A stretch of DNA of 64,000 nt from NCBI GenBank assembly GCA_027459485.1, contig DAIDIG010000008.1, positions 71,402-135,401 of the forward strand. Direction: 5' to 3'. This DNA is from Bdellovibrionales bacterium. GTDB taxonomy: Bacteria; Bdellovibrionota; Bdellovibrionia; Bdellovibrionales; UBA1609. The translations under genes and the position numbers were made by a program. Positions 10,218 to 21,048 of this stretch are shown here, in pieces. The notes beneath the pieces are model-generated. The model had not been told where the DNA came from, did no database searches, and worked only from the letters and a program-made list of their open reading frames with translations. Every line of letters starts with the position of its first letter. Positions within the stretch are counted from its first letter, which is position 1.

Positions 10218-11843
10218 ATGGCAGACAGTTCAGACTCGAGTGAAGTGAAAGCAAGTACGCCAAATCCGTCTTCAGAGGCCAGTGAAACAAAAGCGGCGCC
10301 GGTTCCCGAGCGCTCTCACAGCGATGGAGCCGGTGACGACGACGGTGGTGGTGGCGAACCCCGTCGCGACCGCTTCAAAGGCCGCGGGCCAAAGCCAAGC
10401 TATCAGCAACGTGGCGGCCCACGAAACGGGATGAATCGTGGGCAAAACGGGTATCGAGATCGCCAAAACAATCAAGGTCGCCAGCAATCGAGGGGCTTCG
10501 ATGACGAGCCGGGCGGTCAAACCGCACCGCCACTCACGCCCGTGACGGCTGCCGACCTCGCCGACATCAATCTCACCGATGAAGAGAAAAAAGCCCTTTC
10601 TAGCAAAGATCTCAAATCAAAGGACATCCAATATATTATTAGCCTCGCCGAAAAATTGAAGATCGAAAATGCCGCGGGCATGCGACGGCAAGACATTATT
10701 TTCGAAATTTTAAAACGAGCCGCTTTGCTTGGCGATATATACGGTAATGGCGTGCTTGAAATACTCCCTGACGGGTACGGGTTTTTAAGATCGCCAGACT
10801 ATAACTACCTTTGGGGACCAGACGATATCTACGTCAGCCCGTCACAAATTCGCCGATTTGGTCTTCGCACGGGCGACACGGTCACGGGTACTGTCCGTCC
10901 GCCGAAAGAAGGCGAACGGTATTTCGCACTCCTGAAGGTGGATGCGCTTAATTTCGAGCCGCCAGAAAACTCGAAGAATAAAATTTTATTCGATAACCTG
11001 ACGCCGCTTTATCCGAATAAGCGCCTGACGCTCGAGTGGGAACCAAACGAATGGACAACCCGAGTAGTGGATATGATGGCGCCACTCGGCAAAGGCCAAA
11101 GGGCTTTGATAGTTGCGCCACCGCGAACCGGTAAAACGGTTCTCATGCAGAATATCGCAAACGCGATTTCGAAGAACCATCCTGAAGTGAAGCTCATCGT
11201 GCTTCTGATTGACGAGCGCCCCGAAGAAGTAACCGACATGGCGAGATCGGTTAAAGGCGAGGTCATAAGTTCAACATTTGACGAACCGCCTACGCGGCAC
11301 GTGCAAGTCGCCGAGATGGTGATCGAAAAAGCAAAGCGCCTGGTCGAACACAAGCACGACGTTGTGATTTTACTCGATTCGATCACGCGTCTCGCGCGCG
11401 CGTACAATACGGTTGTGCCTCCATCCGGTAAAATTTTGTCTGGTGGTGTGGATTCGAACGCACTCCACAAGCCGAAGCGGTTTTTCGGCGCGGCCCGAAA
11501 TATCGAAGAAGGTGGCAGCCTTACGATTATCGCGACAGCCTTGATCGACACGGGCTCGCGTATGGATGAGGTAATTTTCGAGGAATTCAAAGGGACCGGT
11601 AACTCAGAGATTCATCTTGATCGCAAATTAATGGAAAAGCGGATATTCCCGTGTATGGACATCAATAAGTCCGGCACACGTAAAGAAGATCTGCTCATGC
11701 GCAAAGAAGATCTCAACCGGCTCTGGATTTTGCGAAAAGTATTAGCGCCCATGAACGTTGTGGATAGCATGGAGTTTTTGATCGACAAGCTTAAGGGCAC
11801 AAAATCCAACGCCGACTTCTTAAAGGGAATGGGCGGCCAATAA
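10218..11843 (+). CDS. rho: Transcription termination factor Rho with long disordered N-terminus
   Basis: Hexameric RNA helicase that ends transcription. Residues 1 to about 110 are a hydrophilic, Gly/Arg/Gln/Asn-rich disordered region absent from E. coli Rho. The Rho N-terminal helical domain follows, then the cold-shock-like primary RNA site ([22 protein letters not shown]), the Walker A P-loop (APPRTGKT), Walker B ([16 protein letters not shown]) and the R-loop region ([15 protein letters not shown]). At 541 residues it is about 120 longer than E. coli Rho. The ATG at 10218 directly follows GAGAGTACA. It is followed by a hairpin and then prfA. Confidence 0.96.
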   Translation: MADSSDSSEVKASTPNPSSEASETKAAPVPERSHSDGAGDDDGGGGEPRRDRFKGRGPKPSYQQRGGPRNGMNRGQNGYRDRQNNQGRQQSRGFDDEPGGQTAPPLTPVTAADLADINLTDEEKKALSSKDLKSKDIQYIISLAEKLKIENAAGMRRQDIIFEILKRAALLGDIYGNGVLEILPDGYGFLRSPDYNYLWGPDDIYVSPSQIRRFGLRTGDTVTGTVRPPKEGERYFALLKVDALNFEPPENSKNKILFDNLTPLYPNKRLTLEWEPNEWTTRVVDMMAPLGKGQRALIVAPPRTGKTVLMQNIANAISKNHPEVKLIVLLIDERPEEVTDMARSVKGEVISSTFDEPPTRHVQVAEMVIEKAKRLVEHKHDVVILLDSITRLARAYNTVVPPSGKILSGGVDSNALHKPKRFFGAARNIEEGGSLTIIATALIDTGSRMDEVIFEEFKGTGNSEIHLDRKLMEKRIFPCMDINKSGTRKEDLLMRKEDLNRLWILRKVLAPMNVVDSMEFLIDKLKGTKSNADFLKGMGGQ

Positions 11844-11879
11844 ACCCATGAAATAGCTAAGTTTTAGATCTATTTTAGG

Positions 11880-11925
11880 GGCACGAGCAGGTTGCTTAAA
11901 ATATAGGCAAGCCTCTGGTGCCTTT
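11880..11925 (+). terminator. Imperfect hairpin between rho and prfA
   Basis: GGCAC at 11880-11884 pairs with GTGCC at 11918-11922, with further partial pairing inside (GGTTGC with GCAAGCC), followed by only three T residues. This could be a weak terminator or an RNA-processing/stability element downstream of rho. The short T run makes true intrinsic termination uncertain. Confidence 0.3.
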
Positions 11926-11960
11926 GTGCATAACTCTGTGGATATTGAGTGTAAGTAACT

Positions 11961-13034
11961 ATGTTTAATAAGCTTTTAGAAGTTGAGAAGAAATTCGAGA
12001 AATTAGGAGCTGATCTGCAAGCTCCCGGGGTTGCGAACAACCAAAAATCCTATCGCGCAATGATGAAAGAATATGCCGATCTTGAAAAAATCGTCTCTGC
12101 GTTTCGTAAATTCAAGGCTGTAGAGAAAAACATCGAAGAAAACAAAGAGCTTCTAACTATAGAAAAAGACGAGGAGATGAGAAAACTGATCCGCTCCGAT
12201 TTGAATGAGCTAGAAAAGGAACGGTTAGATCTCGAAGAAAATCTGAAGCAGCTTTTAATTCCACAAGACCCGAATGACGAGAAAAACGTGGTGGTTGAAA
12301 TTCGGGCTGGCGCGGGTGGCGATGAGGCGAGCCTTTTTGCCGAAGAGCTCTTTCGCGCCTATTCAATTTTCGCCGACCACAAGGGCTGGAAGGTCACACT
12401 CGTTTCGACCTCGCCTGGTAATGTCGGGGGATTCAAAGAGATTATCGCCACCATTCAGGGCGAAAAAGTTTTTAGTTTTTTAAAATTTGAAAGCGGCGTT
12501 CACCGCGTGCAGCGAGTTCCGAAAACCGAAGCCCAAGGTCGAATCCACACATCGACAGTGACCGTGGCCGTTTTGCCAGAGGCTGATGAGGTGGACGTCC
12601 ACATCAATCCGACCGACCTTCGCATCGATGTCATGCGCGCAAGCGGCGCGGGCGGGCAATCGGTAAATCGAACGGAATCAGCCGTTCGAATCACCCATTT
12701 GCCGACGGGGATTTTTGTCGCCTGTCAAGAAGCGAAGTCTCAGCTCGATAACCGCGAGCGTGCGATGCGAATTCTTTACGCGAAACTCCTCGCGATAGAA
12801 GAGGAGAAATCGCGCAAAGAAGCGTCCGATGCGCGACTCGCGCAGATCGGTACCGGCGATCGTTCAGAGCGCATTCGAACTTACAACTTTCCGCAATCGC
12901 GGATTACTGATCACCGAATTGGTTTTACGACCCATCAATTAAGCGACGTTATGGACGGACAATTTCAACTTGTGATTGATCCAGTCATGACCCATTTCAG
13001 GGCTGAGGCACTGAAAGAGCAATCTGCCACGTGA
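11961..13034 (+). CDS. prfA: Peptide chain release factor 1
   Basis: Recognises UAA and UAG and triggers peptide release. 357 residues, the usual length. The GGQ loop is seen in [19 protein letters not shown], with the following [12 protein letters not shown] typical of class I factors. The codon-recognition segment lies within the usual central region. Its stop overlaps the start of prmC, whose product methylates the GGQ glutamine, a conserved arrangement. Confidence 0.96.
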   Translation: MFNKLLEVEKKFEKLGADLQAPGVANNQKSYRAMMKEYADLEKIVSAFRKFKAVEKNIEENKELLTIEKDEEMRKLIRSDLNELEKERLDLEENLKQLLIPQDPNDEKNVVVEIRAGAGGDEASLFAEELFRAYSIFADHKGWKVTLVSTSPGNVGGFKEIIATIQGEKVFSFLKFESGVHRVQRVPKTEAQGRIHTSTVTVAVLPEADEVDVHINPTDLRIDVMRASGAGGQSVNRTESAVRITHLPTGIFVACQEAKSQLDNRERAMRILYAKLLAIEEEKSRKEASDARLAQIGTGDRSERIRTYNFPQSRITDHRIGFTTHQLSDVMDGQFQLVIDPVMTHFRAEALKEQSAT

Positions 13035-13921
13035 CGGCTATGAAGCTCGCCGAAACTTTTTACTACCTGCGCGACAAATTGAGAAACGCCGGGGTCGTTG
13101 CATGTGATCTCGAAGCCGAATGGACGATTGAAAACGTGCTCGGCATATCGACGCTTGAGCGTATCCAGCGCCCTGATAGAGCCGTCACGATCGACGAAAT
13201 GCAAAAAATCGAATTGATACTCGAGCGTCGTTTGAGTGGTGAACCGCTCGCCTATATTTTAGGCGAAAAGGAATTTTTCGGCTTAAAATTCAAAGTTTCG
13301 CGGGATGTCTTGATTCCCCGTCCCGAGACCGAGCTTCTGGTTGAACAGGCGTTTGAGTGGGCAAAAGATCATTTTGTAAAAGGCAGTTCACCTGAACTTT
13401 TGGAGCTCGGTGTGGGTAGCGGCTGCATTTCGGTGACGCTGCTGCATCTTATCCCCGAATTAAAAGCGACAGCGCTCGATATTTCACCTGGGGCCTTAAA
13501 AATTGCGAGCGAAAATGCGCGCCGATACGATGTCGCCGATCGATTGCGGCTTATCGAAGCGAATGCGCAATTTGCAAGCCGCGTTCTCGGCGGGCAGGTA
13601 TTTGATCTTGTTTTAGCAAACCCGCCTTATGTAGATTTAACTGATCCCCATGTGGAGGACTCAGTTTGGCGATTTGAACCTGAAGGTGCTGTGTTTTCAC
13701 CCGGCGAAAAAGGCATGGATATCCCGGCACAATGGGTGAACGAGCTCCCAAATATTTTAAAGCCCAATCGCTCGGCTGCGGGTTTTGAATTCGGCTATAA
13801 TCAGGCTGGCGAGATGACGAGTCTTTTTCAAAACAACGGCCTTTTTGATAAGATAGAAATAATAAAAGATTACGCTGATCACGAACGACATATTTGGGGG
13901 ACGACAAAATGGATGCCATGA
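13031..13921 (+). CDS. prmC: Release factor glutamine N5-methyltransferase PrmC
   Basis: Methylates the glutamine of the GGQ motif in release factors using S-adenosylmethionine. The N-terminal helical domain is followed by [13 protein letters not shown], the SAM motif [15 protein letters not shown] and the signature LANPPYVDL (NPPY holds the substrate glutamine). 296 residues. The start is GTG at 13031, overlapping the prfA stop; ATG at 13040 is an alternative. The 3' end overlaps murA by 13 bases, making prfA-prmC-murA a coupled unit. Confidence 0.95.
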   Translation: MTAMKLAETFYYLRDKLRNAGVVACDLEAEWTIENVLGISTLERIQRPDRAVTIDEMQKIELILERRLSGEPLAYILGEKEFFGLKFKVSRDVLIPRPETELLVEQAFEWAKDHFVKGSSPELLELGVGSGCISVTLLHLIPELKATALDISPGALKIASENARRYDVADRLRLIEANAQFASRVLGGQVFDLVLANPPYVDLTDPHVEDSVWRFEPEGAVFSPGEKGMDIPAQWVNELPNILKPNRSAAGFEFGYNQAGEMTSLFQNNGLFDKIEIIKDYADHERHIWGTTKWMP

Positions 13922-15165
13922 TTGTACGCGGCGGTCGCGTGTTAAACGGTGAAGTTGAAGCGAGCGGCGCCAAAAACTCCGCACTTCCGCTTTTATTTTC
14001 AACGCTTCTGGCAAGCGGCGAACACGTTTTTCACAACACCCCGAAACTGAACGACATCCAATCGGCGTGCAAGCTGCTCGATCTATTCGGATGCGAAACT
14101 CAGCATGACGGGCATGTGCTTCGAGTGAAAGTGAAGGCACTCAAATCACTCGAGGCGCATTATGATGTCGTGCGAAAAATGCGTGCCAGCATTCTGTGTC
14201 TCGGCCCGCTTGTGAGTCGCTACGGCGAGGCGCAAGTGAGTTTACCCGGCGGATGCGCAATCGGCACGCGACCGATCGACTTACACCTCGAAGGGATCAA
14301 GGCACTCGGTGCCGAGGTCTCTATGGAAAACGGCTACGTCGTCGCGCGAGCAAAGAAACTGACGGGGGCCAATATCCTATTTGAAACGACAACCGTTGGC
14401 GGCACAGAAAACATTATGATGGCAGCCGTGCTTGCAGATGGGACCACGCGCATCGAAAACGCCGCGAAAGAACCTGAAATCGTAGATCTCGCCGATTACT
14501 TAAACAAAATGGGCGCCAAGATTTCAGGAGCAGGTACGAGCATTATCACAATTGAAGGCGTGAATTCGCTTAAACCGGCCGAACACGAAATCATCCCCGA
14601 TCGAATTGAAGTCGGCACACTTCTCATTGCCGGCGCGATCACTGGTGGTTGCGTTACGGTGAAAAAAGCGCGGCCAGATCATTTGCTGTCGGTTATCGAA
14701 AAAATGAGAGAAGCCGGCTTTCGGCTGACGCTCGAGGATACCGCCATTACGATCGAAAAAACTCCGGCATGGAAGGGCGTCGATGTGACGACGGCACCGC
14801 ACCCCGCATTCCCCACTGATTTGCAAGCACAGTTCATGGCTCTGATGACTCAGGCCGAAGGCACAAGTGTTATTACCGAGACCATTTTTGAAAATCGCTT
14901 TATGCATGTGCAAGAACTCGTTCGTTTAGGCGCGAATATCACACCCAAAACGCGGGTCGCCGTCGTGCGCGGTCACCGCGGCGGGCTTACCGGTGCGCCA
15001 GTTATGGCCACTGACTTAAGAGCGAGTGCTTCTCTTGTACTGGCCGGGCTTGTGGCTAAAGGAGAGACGCAAGTGAATCGCATATACCACCTCGATCGGG
15101 GGTACGAGCGCCTCGAGGTGAAACTACAAAGCCTTGGTGCCGAGGTCCGGCGCACGGATCAGTAG
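13909..15165 (+). CDS. murA: UDP-N-acetylglucosamine 1-carboxyvinyltransferase MurA
   Basis: Catalyses the first committed step of peptidoglycan synthesis, adding enolpyruvate to UDP-GlcNAc. Features are the N-terminal [19 protein letters not shown], the catalytic loop [11 protein letters not shown] (Cys, so the normal fosfomycin-sensitive type), [18 protein letters not shown], and [15 protein letters not shown]. 418 residues, typical. The ATG at 13909 has GGGGGACG upstream and lies within the end of prmC; an ATG three codons on is possible. Confidence 0.95.
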   Translation: MDAMIVRGGRVLNGEVEASGAKNSALPLLFSTLLASGEHVFHNTPKLNDIQSACKLLDLFGCETQHDGHVLRVKVKALKSLEAHYDVVRKMRASILCLGPLVSRYGEAQVSLPGGCAIGTRPIDLHLEGIKALGAEVSMENGYVVARAKKLTGANILFETTTVGGTENIMMAAVLADGTTRIENAAKEPEIVDLADYLNKMGAKISGAGTSIITIEGVNSLKPAEHEIIPDRIEVGTLLIAGAITGGCVTVKKARPDHLLSVIEKMREAGFRLTLEDTAITIEKTPAWKGVDVTTAPHPAFPTDLQAQFMALMTQAEGTSVITETIFENRFMHVQELVRLGANITPKTRVAVVRGHRGGLTGAPVMATDLRASASLVLAGLVAKGETQVNRIYHLDRGYERLEVKLQSLGAEVRRTDQ

Positions 15166-15191
15166 AACAAAGCTCGCCTATTGTGAGCCTG

Positions 15192-15231
15192 AAAAAAAAC
15201 CCGAGCTATCGGAGGGGCCCGCTAGCTCGGG
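15192..15231 (-). terminator. Rho-independent terminator for the minus-strand gene ending at 15273
   Basis: A perfect 9-bp stem, CCCGAGCTA at 15200-15208 with TAGCTCGGG at 15223-15231, GC-rich loop between. Read on the minus strand it is followed by eight T residues (15199-15192), a classical intrinsic terminator. On the plus strand the hairpin is followed by TGTATAATT, so it may also weakly stop transcription from murA. Confidence 0.8.
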
Positions 15232-15272
15232 TGTATAATTCACTTCAAACAAATCGTTTTTGGGGAGGGCGA

Positions 15273-15947
15273 TTAGTTCGAAGCGTTGCTTAAACCTGTA
15301 ACCAACATCAACGAAGGTTCATTCGCTGATGCATCAGTCAAAGAAAATACCGGGCGGTCCACGTTGATGACGTGACCCTCTAATTCAACTGTTTGACCGA
15401 CGAATTTCTGCAAATTTATCAGGGGGCTGTCGACCACGAACTGACTTCCGTTTGCAGCTGTGACAATCATATTCCCCGCTTGAACCGTCAGATAGCCTTG
15501 CGGCACAACAGTCGTGGCAAAAGGGCGCGTGAACTGAATTTTCGCAAAATCGATATTAAGCGAAAGACCACTGTTCGTCACAATCGTGTAATCTGCATTT
15601 GGATTGAGCTGAAGATTTGCGATATTAAACTTTAAAGCGCGGGCATCAAAACCAAGCTGATAATAGCCGCCAAGCATTTGAATGCACATATTGCCTTCGC
15701 GTTGAGCTTGAATTTCAAGCATCAAAGTATTTGGTTGCGCCGTTCGCACCAAGATCGGGTGAGGCGAGGCTACGCAAGGGTTGGGCAATCGGCCCGAAAC
15801 GTTAACGATCATCGACTGCGGGTTATAGCTAAACTGTGCGTTTTGAACGATGACGTTGTTATTGGCAGGTAGCATTGCAGCAAAAGAGATAGTCGCCCAG
15901 GTGACGATCATCGAAATCACGAGAAGAAATAGGATTGATGGTTTCAT
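15273..15947 (-). CDS. Exported protein of unknown function
   Basis: I do not recognise this 224-residue protein. It begins with a clear signal peptide (hydrophobic SILFLLVISMIVTWATISFAA, likely cleaved after FAA). The rest is rich in beta-forming residues with short repeats of polar/hydrophobic alternation and two cysteines (in PNPCVASP and EGNMCIQ) that may form a disulphide. It stands alone between murA and the TPR gene, ahead of a strong terminator. A small beta-sandwich periplasmic or surface protein is a guess. Confidence 0.7.
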   Translation of the reverse strand: MKPSILFLLVISMIVTWATISFAAMLPANNNVIVQNAQFSYNPQSMIVNVSGRLPNPCVASPHPILVRTAQPNTLMLEIQAQREGNMCIQMLGGYYQLGFDARALKFNIANLQLNPNADYTIVTNSGLSLNIDFAKIQFTRPFATTVVPQGYLTVQAGNMIVTAANGSQFVVDSPLINLQKFVGQTVELEGHVINVDRPVFSLTDASANEPSLMLVTGLSNASN

Positions 15948-16153
15948 GTTTCCCCCTTTTACAGTCCGAACAACTAGACAAACGGACGGTTATGCAATTC
16001 GTATAAGCAAATACAATGCCAATTATAAAATTTGCTCAGATCTAACTTATTGAATTTCTGGCACTTTAATGCTTAGCATAAATGAATTACATGGTTCTGT
16101 TTTGGGTCCTCTTTTTGGAGCCAGCACCAAAGTGGAACTGCAAGAAGGATGTC

Positions 16154-18985
16154 GTGGCGGGCACGAATCAACGGCGATGGTTAGTTAAGAATTCAGATGG
16201 GCACGTTCGGGGCCCATTTTCAACTGATGAGGTGCTCAGCAAGATTTCGAACACTGAGCTGACCGGCGACGAGCAGGTGGCGCTTTATCCTGGAACGGAG
16301 TGGATCCCCATCAGCCAAGACCCAGAGTTTTATGATCGTTTGCTCGAACTGTTAGAAGCGGATCGAGTTACCCCAGCCACCGAGCCGAAAAAAAACGAAT
16401 CAGTTTTAGCTGACGCTGACCCGACACCGCAACCCGTGATTGAAATACCGAAGCCTAAGAATCGAGTGGAGCGAGTTCGGTACACAAAATTCGGCGAAGC
16501 AGCCGATACCGTGCGGCCGCAGGCAAAACCGCGAGAAAACGTAAAGAACAATGAGCCGCCGGTCAGCCCACAAATCATCGAACTTGCACGTCGCGAAGCC
16601 ATAACTAAGAAATTGCTCTCAAAAAATATCCGTCTTGCGGCGGTGATCGGCCTTGCCGCGATCGCTACGATATTCATGTTGATGAAATCCGACAACACGG
16701 GCGCGAATGGGCGCATTCACTTACTGACCCCACGCTCGGGCCAACCATCCATACCGGCGGCACAGGTTAAAAACCTGCAAACTTTAGCAGTCCAAGAATT
16801 CGATCAAGACAATTTCTCAACTTACATTCAAGCCGAAGAGCACCTGGTTGAAGTTCTAGAGGGTGACCCGAAAAATTCGGGCGCCATTGCACTGCTCTGT
16901 TTGAACTATTTAGAGCTTTGGCCGTATGCCCAACAAGACTCGCAAGATTATTCGGCAATAAATCGAGCCGTTCAGGGTGCAAGTGCCATCGACCCTGCCA
17001 GTAACGACGTTACCACTTGCCGAACAGTCGATCTCATTGCACGCGGGCGCTACACCGAAGCAAAAAATTTGGTTGAATCAGCACTCGATTCGTTTGGTGG
17101 AGGCGCGGCGCAGCCATCAGTTGCGTTTTACTTTTTAAAGGCAAAGCTCCTCGATGCCGATCGTGACCCGATTTCGGCGATCAATTATGTTCAAACCGCT
17201 GAGCAGCAGTGGCCCCAGTGGCTCGGGCTCTTTACATTTGAAGCGGAATTACAGGCCGAAGCAAAAAACTACCAAGCAGCGGCCAATAGATTTCACGAAA
17301 TTTTAAAAACAAATCCGAACCATAAGGTCGCACAAATCGGGCTCGGTGTGCTCGAAGTGCTTGATCTTAACGACCCTCTCGACGGTAAGCCGCTGATCGA
17401 GCGAGCTCTCGAATCATCCGAGCGCGCTCCATCTGAGGTGAATTCAAGCGGCTATCTGGCACTTGCTGAATTGGCGCTTCGCTCAGGTGAAAAAGCCACA
17501 GCTCTGCGGTTCGCGCAAAAAGCGTATGTGCTCAATTCGCTGAGCGCGCGAGCGAAAGAAATCATTTTGCAATTGGGCGGCGAAAAGACGCTAAAAGATA
17601 CCCACGTGCAAGATTTGCAACTGGTCTACGAAGGCGATGAATTGGCCGGCGAAGGCGACCTCAACTCCGCACAGGCGCATTACAAAGAGGCCTTTAAAGA
17701 AAATCCCAAAAATGGCATCGCGGCAATGAAGGCGGCTGTTTGCTTGTGGCAGTTAAGTTTGTCATCCGAAGCGATCGACTGGCTGAATAAAGCCATTCAC
17801 GCCGAACCGAAGTTCATCGATGCCTACACGCAACTTTCTGATTACTTTTCGCAAAGGTACGATTACGAAGCGGCCGGGCGCGTACTCAACGATGCCCTTC
17901 ATGTTTCGCCAAAAAGTTACAAGGTTATGGACGGCTTCGCTCTCGTCGAGCTGAGGCGGCACGATGACAAAGGCGCTGCTGAGTTTGCGAAGAAGGCTGT
18001 CTTACTTTACCCCGGCGACGTCACGGGTTTTGTGATTTTGACACGGGCAGAACTGGGCCTTGGGCAATATCCCAAGGCCTTTGAATCGGCAAGTCACGCC
18101 ATCGAACTGGATATGAACAATCGTGAGGCGCAGGTTGCTTACGCCCGAGCTCTCGGGGGCGCTCGCGGCAGTGAAGCGGGCATCAATTATTTAAATCAAC
18201 TCGTGATGACTTATCCGTCGATCTCAGAATATCGCTTGGCTCTTGGTGACATGTACATGGTCGATCAAAATTACCCGATGGCGCAAAAACAATATGAGCA
18301 GGTGATCGCCATGCAAGACAACTCGAAAAAAGGCCAAATCAATCTCGGCAAAGCGCTAGAAGCCCAGGGTAAGTATGAGGAGGCAATCACCGCCTATTTC
18401 AATGCTGCGGAGCTGGACCCCGCTGATGCGGAGCCGTTGTTCTTGGCGGGTATGTTGTATCTGGCAGCGCATAAGCCCACCGATGCGCAAAACGAATTTC
18501 AGCGAGTTCTCAAGGTCAATAAAGATTTTCCGCTCGTGAATTATGAAATCGGTCGTGCGGCTTTAATGTTGAACGCTCCAGAAGAAGCACTCGAGCAGGC
18601 AAAAATCGAAAAAGAAAAAAATCCGAATCTGGCCGATCCGTATATTCTGGCGGCCGACGCCTACACCGCAATGAAGCAGTACAGCCTCTGTGCGGGCGAA
18701 TATCAAATGGCTGTGAAATTGCGCCCGCAGGGAGCTGAAATGTACGTGAAAATGGCGCGGTGTTACCGGCTCGCTGGCGACCTTGACGCCGCATTGTCGA
18801 TGATAAACGTGGCCCACGATCAAGAATCGGGTAACCCCGAGGTGTGGAAGGAGCAAGGCGCCATTTACGACACTCGCGGCGATCGCCAAAAGGCAATAGA
18901 GGCTTACAATCAGTACATCGTGCTAGCGCCAAATGCCCCCGATCGCGATCAGGTCCAGGCGCGGATCAATCAGTTGTCACAATAA
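16154..18985 (+). CDS. GYF_2-like / TPR-repeat membrane protein
   Basis: A very long scaffold-type protein (943 residues from GTG 16154). The N-terminus resembles a GYF_2 (DUF4339) domain: RRWLVKNSDGHVRGPFSTDE and TEWIPISQDPEFYDRLLELL. One transmembrane helix follows (about residues 158-180, LAAVIGLAAIATIFML), then roughly 700 residues of tetratricopeptide repeats, for example AIDWLNKAIHAEPKFIDAY and EEAITAYFNAAELDPADAEP. The cytoplasmic GYF_2-like domain and periplasmic TPR array suggest it links a cytosolic ligand to an envelope complex. GTG 16154 has AAGGA just upstream; the frame is open to an ATG at 16082 lacking a ribosome site. Proteins of this layout occur in Bdellovibrio-type bacteria. 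Confidence 0.8.
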   Translation: MAGTNQRRWLVKNSDGHVRGPFSTDEVLSKISNTELTGDEQVALYPGTEWIPISQDPEFYDRLLELLEADRVTPATEPKKNESVLADADPTPQPVIEIPKPKNRVERVRYTKFGEAADTVRPQAKPRENVKNNEPPVSPQIIELARREAITKKLLSKNIRLAAVIGLAAIATIFMLMKSDNTGANGRIHLLTPRSGQPSIPAAQVKNLQTLAVQEFDQDNFSTYIQAEEHLVEVLEGDPKNSGAIALLCLNYLELWPYAQQDSQDYSAINRAVQGASAIDPASNDVTTCRTVDLIARGRYTEAKNLVESALDSFGGGAAQPSVAFYFLKAKLLDADRDPISAINYVQTAEQQWPQWLGLFTFEAELQAEAKNYQAAANRFHEILKTNPNHKVAQIGLGVLEVLDLNDPLDGKPLIERALESSERAPSEVNSSGYLALAELALRSGEKATALRFAQKAYVLNSLSARAKEIILQLGGEKTLKDTHVQDLQLVYEGDELAGEGDLNSAQAHYKEAFKENPKNGIAAMKAAVCLWQLSLSSEAIDWLNKAIHAEPKFIDAYTQLSDYFSQRYDYEAAGRVLNDALHVSPKSYKVMDGFALVELRRHDDKGAAEFAKKAVLLYPGDVTGFVILTRAELGLGQYPKAFESASHAIELDMNNREAQVAYARALGGARGSEAGINYLNQLVMTYPSISEYRLALGDMYMVDQNYPMAQKQYEQVIAMQDNSKKGQINLGKALEAQGKYEEAITAYFNAAELDPADAEPLFLAGMLYLAAHKPTDAQNEFQRVLKVNKDFPLVNYEIGRAALMLNAPEEALEQAKIEKEKNPNLADPYILAADAYTAMKQYSLCAGEYQMAVKLRPQGAEMYVKMARCYRLAGDLDAALSMINVAHDQESGNPEVWKEQGAIYDTRGDRQKAIEAYNQYIVLAPNAPDRDQVQARINQLSQ

Positions 18986-19019
18986 GATGAGATTAGGTAC
19001 GCTCTAGCTAGGAGCGCCT

Positions 19020-19316
19020 ATGGGTCAATTTGTAGAAGATCTCCATTATAGAATCAAAACGTCGTCCGGGAGTTTTTTACTATTTTCGTTCAAGCTCCTT
19101 ATCGGCTTGGCGCTTGGCCTGACGTTCGCGCTTATCGGCCAACAAATCGCCAATTACGGCGATTTTTCGTTTACGCTTGTCGTAGTTGCGACAACGATGC
19201 TCTTTGCGAGGCTTTCGAAAAACTGGCGATTCTGGGGTGTTCTCTCGTTCGCCCTCATCTGCGTGTTGCTTGGCATCTCATTGAGGATGTATATCGTGGT
19301 AGCTCCCGGAGCATAA
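19020..19316 (+). CDS. Small membrane protein of unknown function
   Basis: 98 residues with three hydrophobic segments: [35 protein letters not shown] and [17 protein letters not shown]. No family recognised. ATG is preceded by GGAGCG. It lies 35 bases after the TPR gene and 12 bases before serS in the same direction, so it is probably co-transcribed with serS. Confidence 0.7.
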   Translation: MGQFVEDLHYRIKTSSGSFLLFSFKLLIGLALGLTFALIGQQIANYGDFSFTLVVVATTMLFARLSKNWRFWGVLSFALICVLLGISLRMYIVVAPGA

Positions 19317-19327
19317 GGAGCCCAACT

Positions 19328-20632
19328 ATGATAGATCTGCGCGCACTTGAAAAAAATGAACCCAACAGTTTCATGGGCCAACCCTACGAGACCGGTTACC
19401 GGTCTTCGCTCAAAAATCGCGGCTATACCGCAAGTGCGGTCGACGAAGTTCTTGAACTGAATAAATCGCGCAAGGCACTTCTCACCGAAGTCGAGACGGC
19501 TAAGGCAAAGCAGAACAAAGTAAGCGGTGAAATCGCGAAGATGAAACGGGCCGGGCAAAGCGCTGATGCACTTCTCAAAGAGATGCAGGCGCTCAGCCAG
19601 GACGTTCGCGCAATGGAAGTCAAAGCTTCTGAAGCCGATCAAAAGGTAACAGACACGCTTCTGCAAATGCCGAATTTTTTGCACCATACAACTCCCGTCG
19701 GTTCGGCGGCCGAACAAAATCAAGAGGTTCGGCGCGTGGGCGAGCCGCGCACGTTTTCGTTTCAGCCGAAGGACCACGTTACCGTCGGCGAAGCGTTGGG
19801 CATTCTCGATTTCGACCGTGCCGGCAAAGTTTCGGGCGCGCGTTTTGCTTTTTTAAAAGGCGCGGCGGCGCGAATCGAGCGCTCACTCATACAGTTCATG
19901 ATGGATGTTCACTCCGCGCGGGGCTACGAAGAGATCATTCCGCCGTTTATCGTAAATGCGAACAGTTTGCGTGGTACGGGGCAATTCCCCAAATTTCGCG
20001 ATGATGTTTTTTGGATCACAAACCCCGAATATTATCTCGTGCCAACGGCGGAAGTGCCCGTCACTAATTATTTCGCTGGCGAAATTCTCGACGGCTCCGA
20101 TCTGCCGAAATCTTTTGTCGCGTACTCCCCGTGCTTTCGCTCTGAAGCCGGCAGCTACGGCAAAGATACGAAAGGGCTTATCCGCCAGCATCAGTTTAAT
20201 AAAGTCGAGCTCGTGAAGTTCACGCGGCCCGGTGAATCCGAATCGGCACATGAAAAATTAACGAACGACGCTGAAGAGATTTTGCGGCAGTTGGAGCTCC
20301 CATATCGCGTGATGGCTCTATGCTCGGGTGATATCGGCTTTAGTGCGATGAAGTGCTACGACATCGAGGTCTGGCTGCCGGGGCAAAACGCCTACCGCGA
20401 AATCAGCTCATGTTCGAACTGCGGCGACTTTCAGGCCAGGCGCGCCAACATTCGTTTTCGCGAAGGGCCCAAAGACAAGCCTCTTTTTGTGCACACCCTC
20501 AATGGGTCGGGGCTCGCCGTCGGTCGAACCTTGATCGCCATCCTTGAAAATTACCAAAACGAGGATGGCAGCGTAACTGTGCCCTCCGCGCTTCGCCGCT
20601 ACGTCGGCGTCGATGTTATAAAACCGACCTGA
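19328..20632 (+). CDS. serS: Seryl-tRNA synthetase
   Basis: Charges tRNA-Ser, and also the first step to selenocysteine where used. The N-terminal long antiparallel coiled coil (about residues 30-100) recognises the tRNA long arm. Class II motif 2 is [20 protein letters not shown], and the motif 3 region is [20 protein letters not shown]. 434 residues, typical. AAGGAG lies upstream of the ATG. The gene for tRNA-Ser(UGA) begins 43 bases after its stop, pairing an enzyme with its own substrate. Confidence 0.96.
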   Translation: MIDLRALEKNEPNSFMGQPYETGYRSSLKNRGYTASAVDEVLELNKSRKALLTEVETAKAKQNKVSGEIAKMKRAGQSADALLKEMQALSQDVRAMEVKASEADQKVTDTLLQMPNFLHHTTPVGSAAEQNQEVRRVGEPRTFSFQPKDHVTVGEALGILDFDRAGKVSGARFAFLKGAAARIERSLIQFMMDVHSARGYEEIIPPFIVNANSLRGTGQFPKFRDDVFWITNPEYYLVPTAEVPVTNYFAGEILDGSDLPKSFVAYSPCFRSEAGSYGKDTKGLIRQHQFNKVELVKFTRPGESESAHEKLTNDAEEILRQLELPYRVMALCSGDIGFSAMKCYDIEVWLPGQNAYREISSCSNCGDFQARRANIRFREGPKDKPLFVHTLNGSGLAVGRTLIAILENYQNEDGSVTVPSALRRYVGVDVIKPT

Positions 20633-20675
20633 TTTTGCATTGACCGCGTGTCAGCCGCCCAATAAATTGACCGAC

Positions 20676-20765
20676 GGAGAGATGGCTGAGCGGTTGAAAG
20701 CACCAGTCTTGAAAACTGGCAAGGTCTTACGGCCTTCGTGGGTTCGAATCCCACTCTCTCCGCCA
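20676..20765 (+). tRNA. tRNA-Ser (anticodon UGA)
   Basis: 90 bases including an encoded CCA. The 7-bp acceptor stem is GGAGAGA with TCTCTCC; the D arm has the serine-type TGGCTGAG..GGTTGAAAGC; the anticodon stem CCAGT/ACTGG encloses CTTGAAA with TGA at 20710-20712; a long variable arm (AAGGTCTTACGGCCTT) and the T arm GTGGGTTCGAATCCCAC follow. Confidence 0.97.
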
Positions 20766-21048
20766 TATATCCGACTCCAACCTCGGCACCAACGCCGCCG
20801 CTCGCCGAGCTAGTGCCGCTTGCACCGGACGCCTGCGTAAACCCGCCAAAAATCGTTTTATTTGTCTTATCCTCGAAAAACAGTCGGCTCTAATTAATTT
20901 TTTCGCATTTGATGTTTTGTATTTTTAGGTTTGTTTAAAACCGTAGAAAGCGCGTTCGCAAAAATGAAACTAATCGCATGATGGGTGACGATTATAAGGT
21001 TACTAAATACAGATGATGAGTTTCAAAACCTTGGCTATACCGAATCGA

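Noticed and set aside
10060-10248. 62-codon frame overlapping the rho start
   Set aside because: GTG start without ribosome site and no family; more likely untranslated leader.
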